This document shows, piece by piece, positions 8,824-15,853 of a stretch of DNA of 59,685 bases (positions are counted from its first letter, which is position 1; every line of letters starts with the position of its first letter). Source of the stretch: Alphaproteobacteria bacterium UBA6149 (lineage in GTDB: Bacteria; Pseudomonadota; Alphaproteobacteria; Rickettsiales; UBA998); the NCBI GenBank assembly GCA_002423155.1, contig DIUV01000012.1, positions 1-59,685 of the forward strand, given 5' to 3'. The position numbers and the translations under genes were made by a program. The notes beneath the pieces were generated by a model. It worked only from the letters and a program-made list of their open reading frames with translations. It made no database searches and was not told where the DNA came from.

Positions 8824-9020
8824 CAGGGCGATTTCACCAATCGTTAATTTTGTCTTTTTGCAATAAAACTCTCCATTGTCATGCAGCACGGAGAGCGGCA
8901 TCCATGCCAAACCATTGGCTAAGATGCTAGTTGATAGGCATGGATACCGCTCGTCAGCGGCATGACAAGAGATATTTTAGTGAAAAAATGTCAAAATTAA
9001 CGATTGGTGAAATCGCCCTG
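8824..9020. repeat. Palindromic intergenic element, family B copy 1
   Basis: Outer arms of 29 identical bases (CAGGGCGATTTCACCAATCG... at 8824-8852 and its complement at 8992-9020) enclose an inner palindrome with GTCATGC/GCATGAC and GGCATCCATGCC/GGCATGGAT pairs. Copies occur at 50494 and 58816. The copy at 50494 carries the inner part in the opposite orientation. It fills most of the 382-base gap between gltX and the phasin gene. No open reading frame, transposase or target duplication was noticed. Confidence 0.85.
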
Positions 9021-9028
9021 ATAAAAGA

Positions 9029-9067
9029 CCCCATTCCCGAGCAAAATTTTTGCTAACAGAAATGGGG
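9029..9067 (-). terminator. Probable rho-independent terminator of the phasin gene
   Basis: On the minus strand an interrupted hairpin (CCCCATT paired with AATGGGG outside, AGCAAAA/TTTTGCT inside) ends in TCTTTTATC. It sits 50 bases after the phasin stop codon and just before the family B palindrome. The T-run is short, so efficiency is uncertain. Confidence 0.55.
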
Positions 9068-9117
9068 TTGATATTTGGGGGTTGATATTTGGAGTCTATA
9101 TTTAAAGCAACAAAAGA

Positions 9118-10011
9118 CTAAGCGCCAAATGCAGTTTTGAATTTTTTAGAAGCTTCACTAACACGCTGATTAATTGGCTCCGCCGCATCAGATGCATATT
9201 TGAACAACATATCAGAAATTTGTGCCGCTTCGTTAAAGAAACCATCAACATTATTGCGGAATATTTTGCTTTGTAATTCCATAGCGTCTTTAGGGTTACG
9301 GCAAGCCATCAATTCTTTTGAGCTGCTAACATTCTGCGCAATCGCATCGCTAAGATAGCTAGTAACCTGCTCACCAATAGTTTTGGAAACACTAGCCGCA
9401 CGATTTCCGCATTCTACACAAGCTTCAAAATTGCTTTTGCTGGCAGAAACCGCATCTCCAAAAGCACGCGAAGCAGTTGCAACACTATCTTCTGCTGATT
9501 TAAAAGCTTGCGATGATTTTTTCATTTCTTCACCCGACATAAATTTACGCATCATGTCAGTTCCCAACTTAACTACGTTTTCTCCATTGCTAGCAAAATT
9601 AGTAGGAGCGTAAGAAATTTTTGCTGCTGGCTTAGCACGAGAAGAAGTTGCGCTCACAATAGAAGGCTTTTTATCTGATTTACGGTTAGCCGGAGCTTTT
9701 GCGGAAATTTTGGACACGCTGCCAGAAGTCACCTTAACCGAAGCAGATTTCTTAGCCGCAGCAATCTGTGATTTGGTAATGATTTTTTTAGATGGAGCCG
9801 CTTTAGCCGCAGATCCAGCCTTTGCGGCTGAACTAATTTTTGATGCCGAGCTAAGCTTGCCATAGACTGGCGCGCGTTTCGACGATGTAGATTTTTTCAA
9901 CTGTGCCATAACCTTTATGTCTCCCACTACTGCTTCGCCCTCGGGCAAAATAAAATTTGTTTTTCCAAATTCACGTTGTTTATTTAATGTTAGCGCATAT
10001 TTACTTGGCAT
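9118..10011 (-). CDS. Phasin-family protein with basic Ala/Lys/Ser-rich N-terminal region
   Basis: The C-terminal half (about 150-290) is an amphipathic helical phasin-type domain: FASNGENVVKLGTDMMRKF, FEACVECGNRAASVSKTIGEQ, and a segment with SKELMACRNPKDAMELQSKI, which is the recognisable phasin core. Residues about 35-130 are low-complexity and strongly basic (KKSTSSKR, AAKAAPSKK, AAAKKSASVK), like histone H1-type tails. Phasins coat polyhydroxyalkanoate granules. Some, such as PhaF, also bind the nucleoid through AAKP tails. No pha synthesis gene is nearby. An alternative start at 9909 (MAQLKKS) would drop the first 34 residues. Neither start has a strong ribosome site. Confidence 0.75.
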   Translation of the reverse strand: MPSKYALTLNKQREFGKTNFILPEGEAVVGDIKVMAQLKKSTSSKRAPVYGKLSSASKISSAAKAGSAAKAAPSKKIITKSQIAAAKKSASVKVTSGSVSKISAKAPANRKSDKKPSIVSATSSRAKPAAKISYAPTNFASNGENVVKLGTDMMRKFMSGEEMKKSSQAFKSAEDSVATASRAFGDAVSASKSNFEACVECGNRAASVSKTIGEQVTSYLSDAIAQNVSSSKELMACRNPKDAMELQSKIFRNNVDGFFNEAAQISDMLFKYASDAAEPINQRVSEASKKFKTAFGA

Positions 10012-10325
10012 ATTACTAACATCACATCGTAAAACTTGTGTGTAATTCTAATACAACCACAAGTACAATGTCAAGTAGAGTTACAATTTTTATTGTGCAG
10101 CGCAACTTATAAAAATTCTCCCCCATTATTGGGCACTAAAAAACATCCCATAAAAACGGATTAGAACGCAAAATTCCGCTAGCTTTAAGCAGGCACATTG
10201 TTTATAGTTGATGAATTATACGCATTAATTATCATCAGTGTTTTAGCAAGCTTTAAGCATAAAATATTTTGGCTAGTTAAACATAAAATTTTGTAACCTT
10301 AAAATACTTAGAATGGAGTTGAGGC
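10012..10325. other. Divergent intergenic region between the phasin and bactofilin genes
   Basis: This 314-base AT-rich gap has no gene I can support. It contains an 11-base direct repeat AGCTTTAAGCA at 10181-10191 and 10249-10259. Between the copies is an imperfect inverted repeat, TGATGAATTA at 10209-10218 against TAATTATCATCA at 10226-10237. This is a plausible promoter/operator zone for bactofilin, but I cannot assign a regulator or a promoter box with confidence. Confidence 0.4.
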
Positions 10326-11048
10326 ATGTTCCGTCGCAAAGAAGAAAATGGTGAATTTGAAAATGATTCAAACATCAATGAAGCATCCGAAAATGATGCT
10401 AACGAACAAAATATTTCCGCTATAAAATCCAACACTACTTCTATTGCTCAGGCAACTAGTTCACAAAATCAAACGGCATCAAATGCTGTGAAAGCTCCGG
10501 TAGCACCTACAAAAGCTCCTATCGCATCATCCGTTCCTGCATATCGCGCACCAGGAAGCGGAGCGGCTTTCTCTCCTGCCGCAGCTCAACAAGCTTTAGA
10601 AACCCGCATGCCGATTGGTAGCAACCAGTCACAACAGCAAGCGGCATCTAACCAACAAAATGCTGCCGCAAATATTGCTGGCAAAACCACTTCTAAACGT
10701 ATTTTGACGGTTGGAAATGATATTTTGCTAAAAGGTGAAATCTCTACTTGCGATCGTTTAGTTATTGAAGGCGCGGTAGATGCAACTTTAAAAGACGTGC
10801 ATACGGTTGAAATAACTGAAACTGGTTCTTTCAAAGGCACGGCTGAGATTGAAGATGCAGAAATCAGCGGTCTTTTCGAAGGTGACTTAATCGTTCGCAA
10901 TCGCCTGACTATCTATTCTACAGGAAAAGTGCGTGGTCGTATTTCTTACGGTGAAATCGAAATTGAACGTGGTGGTGAATTAACTGGCGAAATCAGCATC
11001 AATAATGCTTATGCTCAGGCTGCCAATAAAAGCAAACAAGCGGCTTAA
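10326..11048 (+). CDS. Bactofilin (polymer-forming cytoskeletal protein)
   Basis: This 240-residue protein has a disordered N-terminal half rich in Asn, Gln, Ala and Ser (about 1-125) and a C-terminal right-handed beta-helix bactofilin domain (about 127-225). The domain opens with GNDILLKGEISTCDRLVIEG and repeats short hydrophobic turns such as GSFKGTAEIEDAEISGLFEG and TGKVRGRISYGEIEI. Bactofilins polymerise without nucleotide at the membrane and position cell-wall or stalk machinery. The ribosome site AATGGAG lies 7 bases before the ATG. A strong terminator follows, so it is probably monocistronic. Confidence 0.9.
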   Translation: MFRRKEENGEFENDSNINEASENDANEQNISAIKSNTTSIAQATSSQNQTASNAVKAPVAPTKAPIASSVPAYRAPGSGAAFSPAAAQQALETRMPIGSNQSQQQAASNQQNAAANIAGKTTSKRILTVGNDILLKGEISTCDRLVIEGAVDATLKDVHTVEITETGSFKGTAEIEDAEISGLFEGDLIVRNRLTIYSTGKVRGRISYGEIEIERGGELTGEISINNAYAQAANKSKQAA

Positions 11049-11071
11049 TTAAGCGGATTTGTTTTAGGAAT

Positions 11072-11112
11072 AAAAAAAGCGGCGGACATATTATTATGTC
11101 CGCCGCTTTTTT
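11072..11112 (+). terminator. Strong rho-independent terminator after bactofilin
   Basis: A perfect GC-rich stem (AGCGGCGGACATA with its complement TATGTCCGCCGCT) has a TTAT loop and is flanked by an A-run upstream and a T-run downstream. The symmetry means it could act in both directions. It lies 24 bases after the stop codon. Confidence 0.9.
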
Positions 11113-11270
11113 GTGTAACAAAACCACAGCAATCTTAATATTTGTTTACAATTAAATTTATCTATTGTAACAGTAAAATGCTATTGAAATTCCGCACTCA
11201 GATTGCTGGGATAATATTAGATTTTTCTTTTTTTTCTACGATGAGTAGATTTTGTACGGGAGTACATTTT

Positions 11271-11984
11271 ATGTTAAAATACGACACTAAAACTGTGGTT
11301 AGCACGGGTATAACAGGTATTGTTTTAGGATTGTTAGTTATATGGCTTTGGAAATATCTACAGCAAGCAATTGGCTGGATGGTCACTCCAAATGTAGTGG
11401 AAATAGCAAGCTTTATAACTATCATTTCGGTTGTGGCGATGAATTATGCAAAATTTGGGGTTATTCCCATTAATGGGGTAATCAGAAACAGCGCGTATGT
11501 AATTAGTTGCCTATCTTTCTTGGTAACCTTGATTCGAGAAGAAAATACGGGTGCTATATTGCTACAGATTTTCTTGCTCTATATTACAGCTTGGGGAGCA
11601 GTTAAGGCAAAAATCACTCCGATTACGTTTCATACCAACCAAAGAAAATTTGTGCATGCAAGTTTGAAGCTGGTGGTTTTTTTGAGTGGAAGTCTGTTAT
11701 GCGCAAAATACTGGCCAGTTAATTCTGCGACTCAACTCGTAGGAGAATATTGGCAGTGGATAGCGTTACTAGGTGGCATTGGCAACGCAACCTCTTTATT
11801 CCTTCTGGAAATGAACTTTTTTAAAACTATTCAGCAATTTAGCAAATGCTATATATGCACCTGCTCAGTAGTTCTAATATCTTATCTGGGGGAATATAAT
11901 TATACAGGTGTTGTTTTACACTCTAGTACTTGGTTAATAGCGTTTTATGTGGCGTTTATTGAAACCAGGCTACGGAGTAAATGA
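11271..11984 (+). CDS. Multi-pass membrane protein of unknown function
   Basis: From ATG 11271 the 237-residue product has about seven hydrophobic segments, starting with GITGIVLGLLVIWLWKYL and FITIISVVAMNYAKFGVI. I recognise no family. I chose 11271 because ACGGGAGT lies 7 bases before it, whereas the longer frame from 11142 adds 43 residues without a ribosome site. The gene stands alone between two terminators. No charged catalytic motif is visible, so it could be a transporter-like or structural membrane protein. Confidence 0.6.
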   Translation: MLKYDTKTVVSTGITGIVLGLLVIWLWKYLQQAIGWMVTPNVVEIASFITIISVVAMNYAKFGVIPINGVIRNSAYVISCLSFLVTLIREENTGAILLQIFLLYITAWGAVKAKITPITFHTNQRKFVHASLKLVVFLSGSLLCAKYWPVNSATQLVGEYWQWIALLGGIGNATSLFLLEMNFFKTIQQFSKCYICTCSVVLISYLGEYNYTGVVLHSSTWLIAFYVAFIETRLRSK

Positions 11985-11990
11985 AAAGAA

Positions 11991-12028
11991 AAGCCCTTGA
12001 GATTCTTTATATTCTCAAGGGCTTTTTT
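11991..12028 (+). terminator. Rho-independent terminator after the unknown membrane protein
   Basis: The stem AGCCCTTGAGA pairs with TCTCAAGGGCT around an AT-rich loop and is followed by TTTTTT. It starts 6 bases after the stop codon of the membrane protein. Confidence 0.9.
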
Positions 12029-12031
12029 ATA

Positions 12032-12131
12032 CCAATTTGCGAACAATATGCTGATAAACTTCTACGCAAATTGGAGAGCGCGACCGCGCGTCGCCGCCCG
12101 TGCGGCGTAACAATCAATCGCAGATTGATTG
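12032..12131. repeat. Clustered inverted repeats with a GC-rich core
   Basis: CCAATTTGCG at 12032-12041 is repeated inverted at 12065-12074. Next come three possible hairpins: GCGAC/GTCGC (12080-12094), CGCCGC/GCGGCG (12092-12107) and CAATCAATC/GATTGATTG (12111-12131). The 30-base GC-rich core stands out in AT-rich surroundings. The last hairpin could slow transcription from the Nudix gene, but it has no T-run. A similar arrangement (inverted AT-rich arms next to GCGACCGC) occurs near 33747-33830. Confidence 0.5.
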
Positions 12132-12146
12132 CAAAATAGTATTAAA

Positions 12147-12782
12147 TCAACCAGCAAGATAAAGCGATTGCTTATTTCCCAATAATTTTTCATGCAAAGT
12201 CTTTAGCGCGGCAAATTCATGCGGATAGGCAAAATTTTGTTCGGGCATTTGCATAATCTCCGATATAGGTAAAATTTTGATGCCGCGTACTTCATTATGG
12301 GTAGCAACAAAGCTTGCTTGCTTATATTGTTCATCTCCAGTTAGTTTTTGCGCATGTTCTTGTAGTTGAACTAATTCTTCTGCGGTTAGCTCTAAAGCAT
12401 GACCATGATAACAAACTGGTAATGCAGGGTTTTTATAATCAATGCCGGCAGAAATAATTTGTAATCTTTGTGCGTCGGGAGCAATAATCGGCGTCCCTTC
12501 AGCATTCACAACTTCTTCGCGCAATTCGCGCACGGCACCTTCGGCTAATTGCTCTCCTGCGCTATTATTGCTACCTATATCTACATAGCCACCTGGTAAG
12601 CCGAGCCGTCCATCGCAGCGCTCTACTAACAATACAGATGGTTTAGCTTTGCGGCTTTGTATGCCATTACTAAGTGTAGGATTAAAATAACAAGCAACGA
12701 ACGAACCAACCGTCGCGGTTTTTACTGTATGCTCCATGGGTTCGGTTAAACTGGACCATGCGGGGAGTTTATTATCAGTCAT
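12147..12782 (-). CDS. Nudix hydrolase
   Basis: This 211-residue protein hydrolyses a nucleoside diphosphate linked to another group. The Nudix helix core is visible as GLPGGYVDIG ... AEGAVRELREEVVNAEG, with the metal-binding REXXEE element intact. The spacing between the glycines and the first glutamate is longer than in the textbook box, by a few residues of SNNSAGEQ. The substrate is not predictable. The gene ends the run gtrA, glycosyltransferase, DUF2142, Nudix, with 15 bases separating it from DUF2142. A nucleotide-sugar or NAD-related substrate fits the location, by inference only. Confidence 0.78.
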   Translation of the reverse strand: MTDNKLPAWSSLTEPMEHTVKTATVGSFVACYFNPTLSNGIQSRKAKPSVLLVERCDGRLGLPGGYVDIGSNNSAGEQLAEGAVRELREEVVNAEGTPIIAPDAQRLQIISAGIDYKNPALPVCYHGHALELTAEELVQLQEHAQKLTGDEQYKQASFVATHNEVRGIKILPISEIMQMPEQNFAYPHEFAALKTLHEKLLGNKQSLYLAG

Positions 12783-12797
12783 TTTTATTCTTTCTTT

Positions 12798-14402
12798 TTA
12801 AAAAAATTTTGATATTTCGTTGTAGAAAGGAGCAAACCCACCAAAAAAGTACTTTGACAATATTGATAAACCATAATAATTACTAATAATTGTTGTGATA
12901 ATTAACAATAATGATGGACATAAATGTATGTGATTTCTAAATGCTTTTAGAAATGAAAAATAAGGGTGGATTTTGATTAAAAATTGTGTTGGCGGGGGAT
13001 AAAAAGCTATTAACATCAACGGCATTAATGGCAGCATATAACGACCTTGAAAGCCATTAATATAATTATTTGTTAATGGATTCCATTGTATATGTAAGGC
13101 GAGTAATGTTAGAAAGAATGTTACTATAGTCACACATACTAATAGAATCCTTATTCTCATCAATAATAACAAGCCATATTTATCGTTATCTTCTTCAATG
13201 GGAGTGCGAGTAAATAATAATAAGAACGCCACAAACATAGCAATAATACTGGAAGTTTTGTTTACAGGTATTTTACTTTCTGTTAGCCCACCAATAGCTT
13301 GAAAAAAAACATCATCTGCCCAAAAGCTTTTATTGGTAAAAGTATTGTATAATATTTTTGCCGCCCGCATAGGTTGTGTTCTTAACAATAACATTTGTTG
13401 TTTAGGAGAGCTATGAATCATTTGATCTGTTTCATCATTCTTAATAAAATTATATTTACTTAGTCTGATTTGTTCGGCTTCTTTTATTTGTGGATCTAAG
13501 CTGTTTGATCTTTCTATTGCTGCTTGTAAAATCTTAACCGCTTCCATATTCCATACCATACCTACAGAGAATGAAATTATAAAAATTGTTGAAATAATAA
13601 TAGCTACCTGCTTGCTAGATTTTCTTATAATGTTAGGAATAAAAAGCAATGTTAGTGAAGTGAAATAAACTATTTTGCTTAAAGCAATAGCTATAGCTAA
13701 AGAAGATGTTATTAAATAATATTTACAAGAGAATACTTTATTTTCATTGTTTGGCGATAAATTTGTTCTTAATAAGAAAGAAACAAACAGCAAAATAAAT
13801 CCTATCGTCAAAGAATCAGCGCTTACCATAGAGCGCCCACACATTGCCATAGGCCACAACATCACGGCACAAATGCTCCATTGTGCGTAGGGAAGTTTCT
13901 TTATTGCATAAGCAATAAGCAACGTGCTTGATAACAATGATATTATGCGCAGCAGATAAAACAATACAAAAGGGGGTGTGTGTAAAGATTGAAAAATATA
14001 AGAAGATATTATAGTAGGAATATATGCGACTGGTGAATATAAATCAACCGTACCAAGATTATTTTGATATTTAACCAGTTCGTTTTTGGCAATATCATCA
14101 TTACCTGCATCTAAAATAGATTTCATAATATCGTAATTATACTGACCATTAAAGCCTATGCGAGGGCGAAAAGAGCTTCCTTTAATTAAAAAATCCACAT
14201 AAGATTTATTAATTTCATATTCTTGCCATATTTTACCTTTAGAATATCCAATAACCCTCATATAATGCCCATATTCATCGTGAGAGCGAAACGGTGGGGT
14301 AATAAATATATATGCAAAGCCTATTACAATGGATAATATAAAAAAAAGTTGATGAGGAAGAATAGGTGCGTTTCTTAGAAAAGAACTTTTATTTTTCAAC
14401 AT
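12798..14402 (-). CDS. DUF2142 family multi-pass membrane protein
   Basis: This 534-residue polytopic membrane protein carries the DUF2142 opening motif PPFRSHDEYGHYMR right after the first transmembrane segment, then a loop and about ten further helices, with a C-terminal GRYMLPLMPLMLI block. The arrangement resembles GT-C glycosyltransferases that use lipid-linked sugars, and DUF2142 genes commonly sit with surface-polysaccharide genes. Here it follows a GT2 glycosyltransferase by 12 bases. The coding sequence looks more AT-rich than neighbouring metabolic genes, a possible sign of transfer. Confidence 0.8.
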   Translation of the reverse strand: MLKNKSSFLRNAPILPHQLFFILSIVIGFAYIFITPPFRSHDEYGHYMRVIGYSKGKIWQEYEINKSYVDFLIKGSSFRPRIGFNGQYNYDIMKSILDAGNDDIAKNELVKYQNNLGTVDLYSPVAYIPTIISSYIFQSLHTPPFVLFYLLRIISLLSSTLLIAYAIKKLPYAQWSICAVMLWPMAMCGRSMVSADSLTIGFILLFVSFLLRTNLSPNNENKVFSCKYYLITSSLAIAIALSKIVYFTSLTLLFIPNIIRKSSKQVAIIISTIFIISFSVGMVWNMEAVKILQAAIERSNSLDPQIKEAEQIRLSKYNFIKNDETDQMIHSSPKQQMLLLRTQPMRAAKILYNTFTNKSFWADDVFFQAIGGLTESKIPVNKTSSIIAMFVAFLLLFTRTPIEEDNDKYGLLLLMRIRILLVCVTIVTFFLTLLALHIQWNPLTNNYINGFQGRYMLPLMPLMLIAFYPPPTQFLIKIHPYFSFLKAFRNHIHLCPSLLLIITTIISNYYGLSILSKYFFGGFAPFYNEISKFF

Positions 14403-14414
14403 AAAGCACCAAAT

Positions 14415-15323
14415 TTATTGTGATAAATAATGTAACTGCTTCAATGACCTTCCCATTTTTGATACTGAATCTAAAATAAGTCCACAAGCCATAGAAATGG
14501 TTGAAATAATTGACAAACCTGTACACAATACCGCTGTTGGCAACCTTTCTACAGTTCCCACTGCTATAAAGTTGGCAATAATTGGAACGGCCAATACAAT
14601 CGAAACCAAGAATAAAAACAGAGAAATTGTACCATAAAATAATATGGGCTTGTTGTGCCGAGTAAAATAAACTATTGCAAGCAATATCTTAAGACCATCT
14701 CTATAGGTATTAAGTTTGCTTCTGGAGCCATTTGGACGAGGATAATATTCGGTTTCAATTTCTGCTATTGACAGATTCTGGTCTAGGGCATGTATTGCTA
14801 ACTCTGTTTCTATTTCAAAACTGGAGAAACTAACAGAAAAAGACTTAACAAATCTTCGTGATAACACCCTATATCCAGAAAAAACATCTTCAAAAGCCTG
14901 ACCAAACAATAATGAAATAAGAAATGTAAATAATTTGTTACCAGAAACATGACAAAATCTGTAGGCCATTCCAGCATCAACAGCAACTCTTCTTCCCACG
15001 ACCATGTCTAGTTTGTTGTTTATTAAGAAATCCAGCATTTGCGGTGCCTTACTTATTTGATAAGTTGCATCACCATCCGCCATTATGTAATAGTCTGCCT
15101 CAACATCACGAAACATTCTGCGGACAACACAACCCTTTCCTTGTTTTTTTTCTATCCGCACTATAGCTCCAGCTTTTTTAGCTATATCACCAGTTCCGTC
15201 ATTTGAATTATTATCGTAAACATATATCTTAGCTAAAGGCAAATATAGTTTAAAATCTGATATTACTTTCTCAATAGAGAGGGCTTCATTATAACAAGGA
15301 ATAATAACGGCTATTTCTGGCAT
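14415..15323 (-). CDS. Family 2 glycosyltransferase with C-terminal membrane anchor
   Basis: The 302-residue protein has a GT-A fold N-terminal domain: VIIPCYNEA at the start, VYDNNSNDGTGDIA, the DXD-like ADGDATYQ near residue 84, and the acceptor-side FEDVFSGYRVLSRRF. Two or three transmembrane helices follow from about 228. This resembles dolichol/undecaprenyl-phosphate hexose synthases that load a sugar onto a lipid carrier. The GtrA protein just upstream and the DUF2142 protein downstream would complete a flip-and-transfer scheme as in O-antigen glucosylation. The sugar is unknown. Confidence 0.85.
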   Translation of the reverse strand: MPEIAVIIPCYNEALSIEKVISDFKLYLPLAKIYVYDNNSNDGTGDIAKKAGAIVRIEKKQGKGCVVRRMFRDVEADYYIMADGDATYQISKAPQMLDFLINNKLDMVVGRRVAVDAGMAYRFCHVSGNKLFTFLISLLFGQAFEDVFSGYRVLSRRFVKSFSVSFSSFEIETELAIHALDQNLSIAEIETEYYPRPNGSRSKLNTYRDGLKILLAIVYFTRHNKPILFYGTISLFLFLVSIVLAVPIIANFIAVGTVERLPTAVLCTGLSIISTISMACGLILDSVSKMGRSLKQLHYLSQ

Positions 15324-15352
15324 GATACTGCATTACATGTTTTAAATTTAAT

Positions 15353-15775
15353 TTAGATTGGTTTTTTAAATACAACAAAATTATAAAATACAAAGTTAAA
15401 TAATGCTGCAATAGCACTAGATAATAAAATTGAAATATCTCTATTTATAAGTGGGATTATGTATATAATCCCACAGAAAGCAAGGTAATTTATCACCCCA
15501 CCAAAAAGGCTTCCACTAAAATATAAGAAGAATTCTTTGGCTAATCCAACATAAGAAAATAATTCTCTATTTTGTTTGAAAGTTACCGTCCTGTTCCCAA
15601 TCCAAGTTACAAATATCGCAAAAAATATCGAAATTATACGAGAAAACGAATCATCAATGAGGTTTGAAAACATACGAAACACCGCAATATCTACAATCAT
15701 TCCGATAAAGCCAACGGTCAAAAATATTGCCATCTTTTGTTTATTTATCAACACATTCACCAAAGAAACAACCAA
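15353..15775 (-). CDS. GtrA-like membrane protein (lipid-linked sugar flippase candidate)
   Basis: This 140-residue protein with four transmembrane helices has the GtrA pattern: FLTVGFIGMIVDIAVFRMF, FAIFVTWIGNRTVTF with the conserved N-R-x-x-T-F, and FVFYNFVVFKK at the C-terminus. GtrA proteins are thought to flip undecaprenyl-phosphate-linked sugars. The coordinates use an unusual TTG start. ATG at 15733 would remove 14 residues without touching the conserved part. It is followed after 29 bases by the glycosyltransferase and sits 78 bases after the end of the NAD operon. Confidence 0.8.
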   Translation of the reverse strand: MVVSLVNVLINKQKMAIFLTVGFIGMIVDIAVFRMFSNLIDDSFSRIISIFFAIFVTWIGNRTVTFKQNRELFSYVGLAKEFFLYFSGSLFGGVINYLAFCGIIYIIPLINRDISILLSSAIAALFNFVFYNFVVFKKPI

Positions 15776-15853
15776 GCTTTCACAATTTTTTACATATAAT
15801 TTTTTAATGTAGAACGCGTTGGTTTTAGTGTAAAGTTTTAAGTTGTGCTTAAA

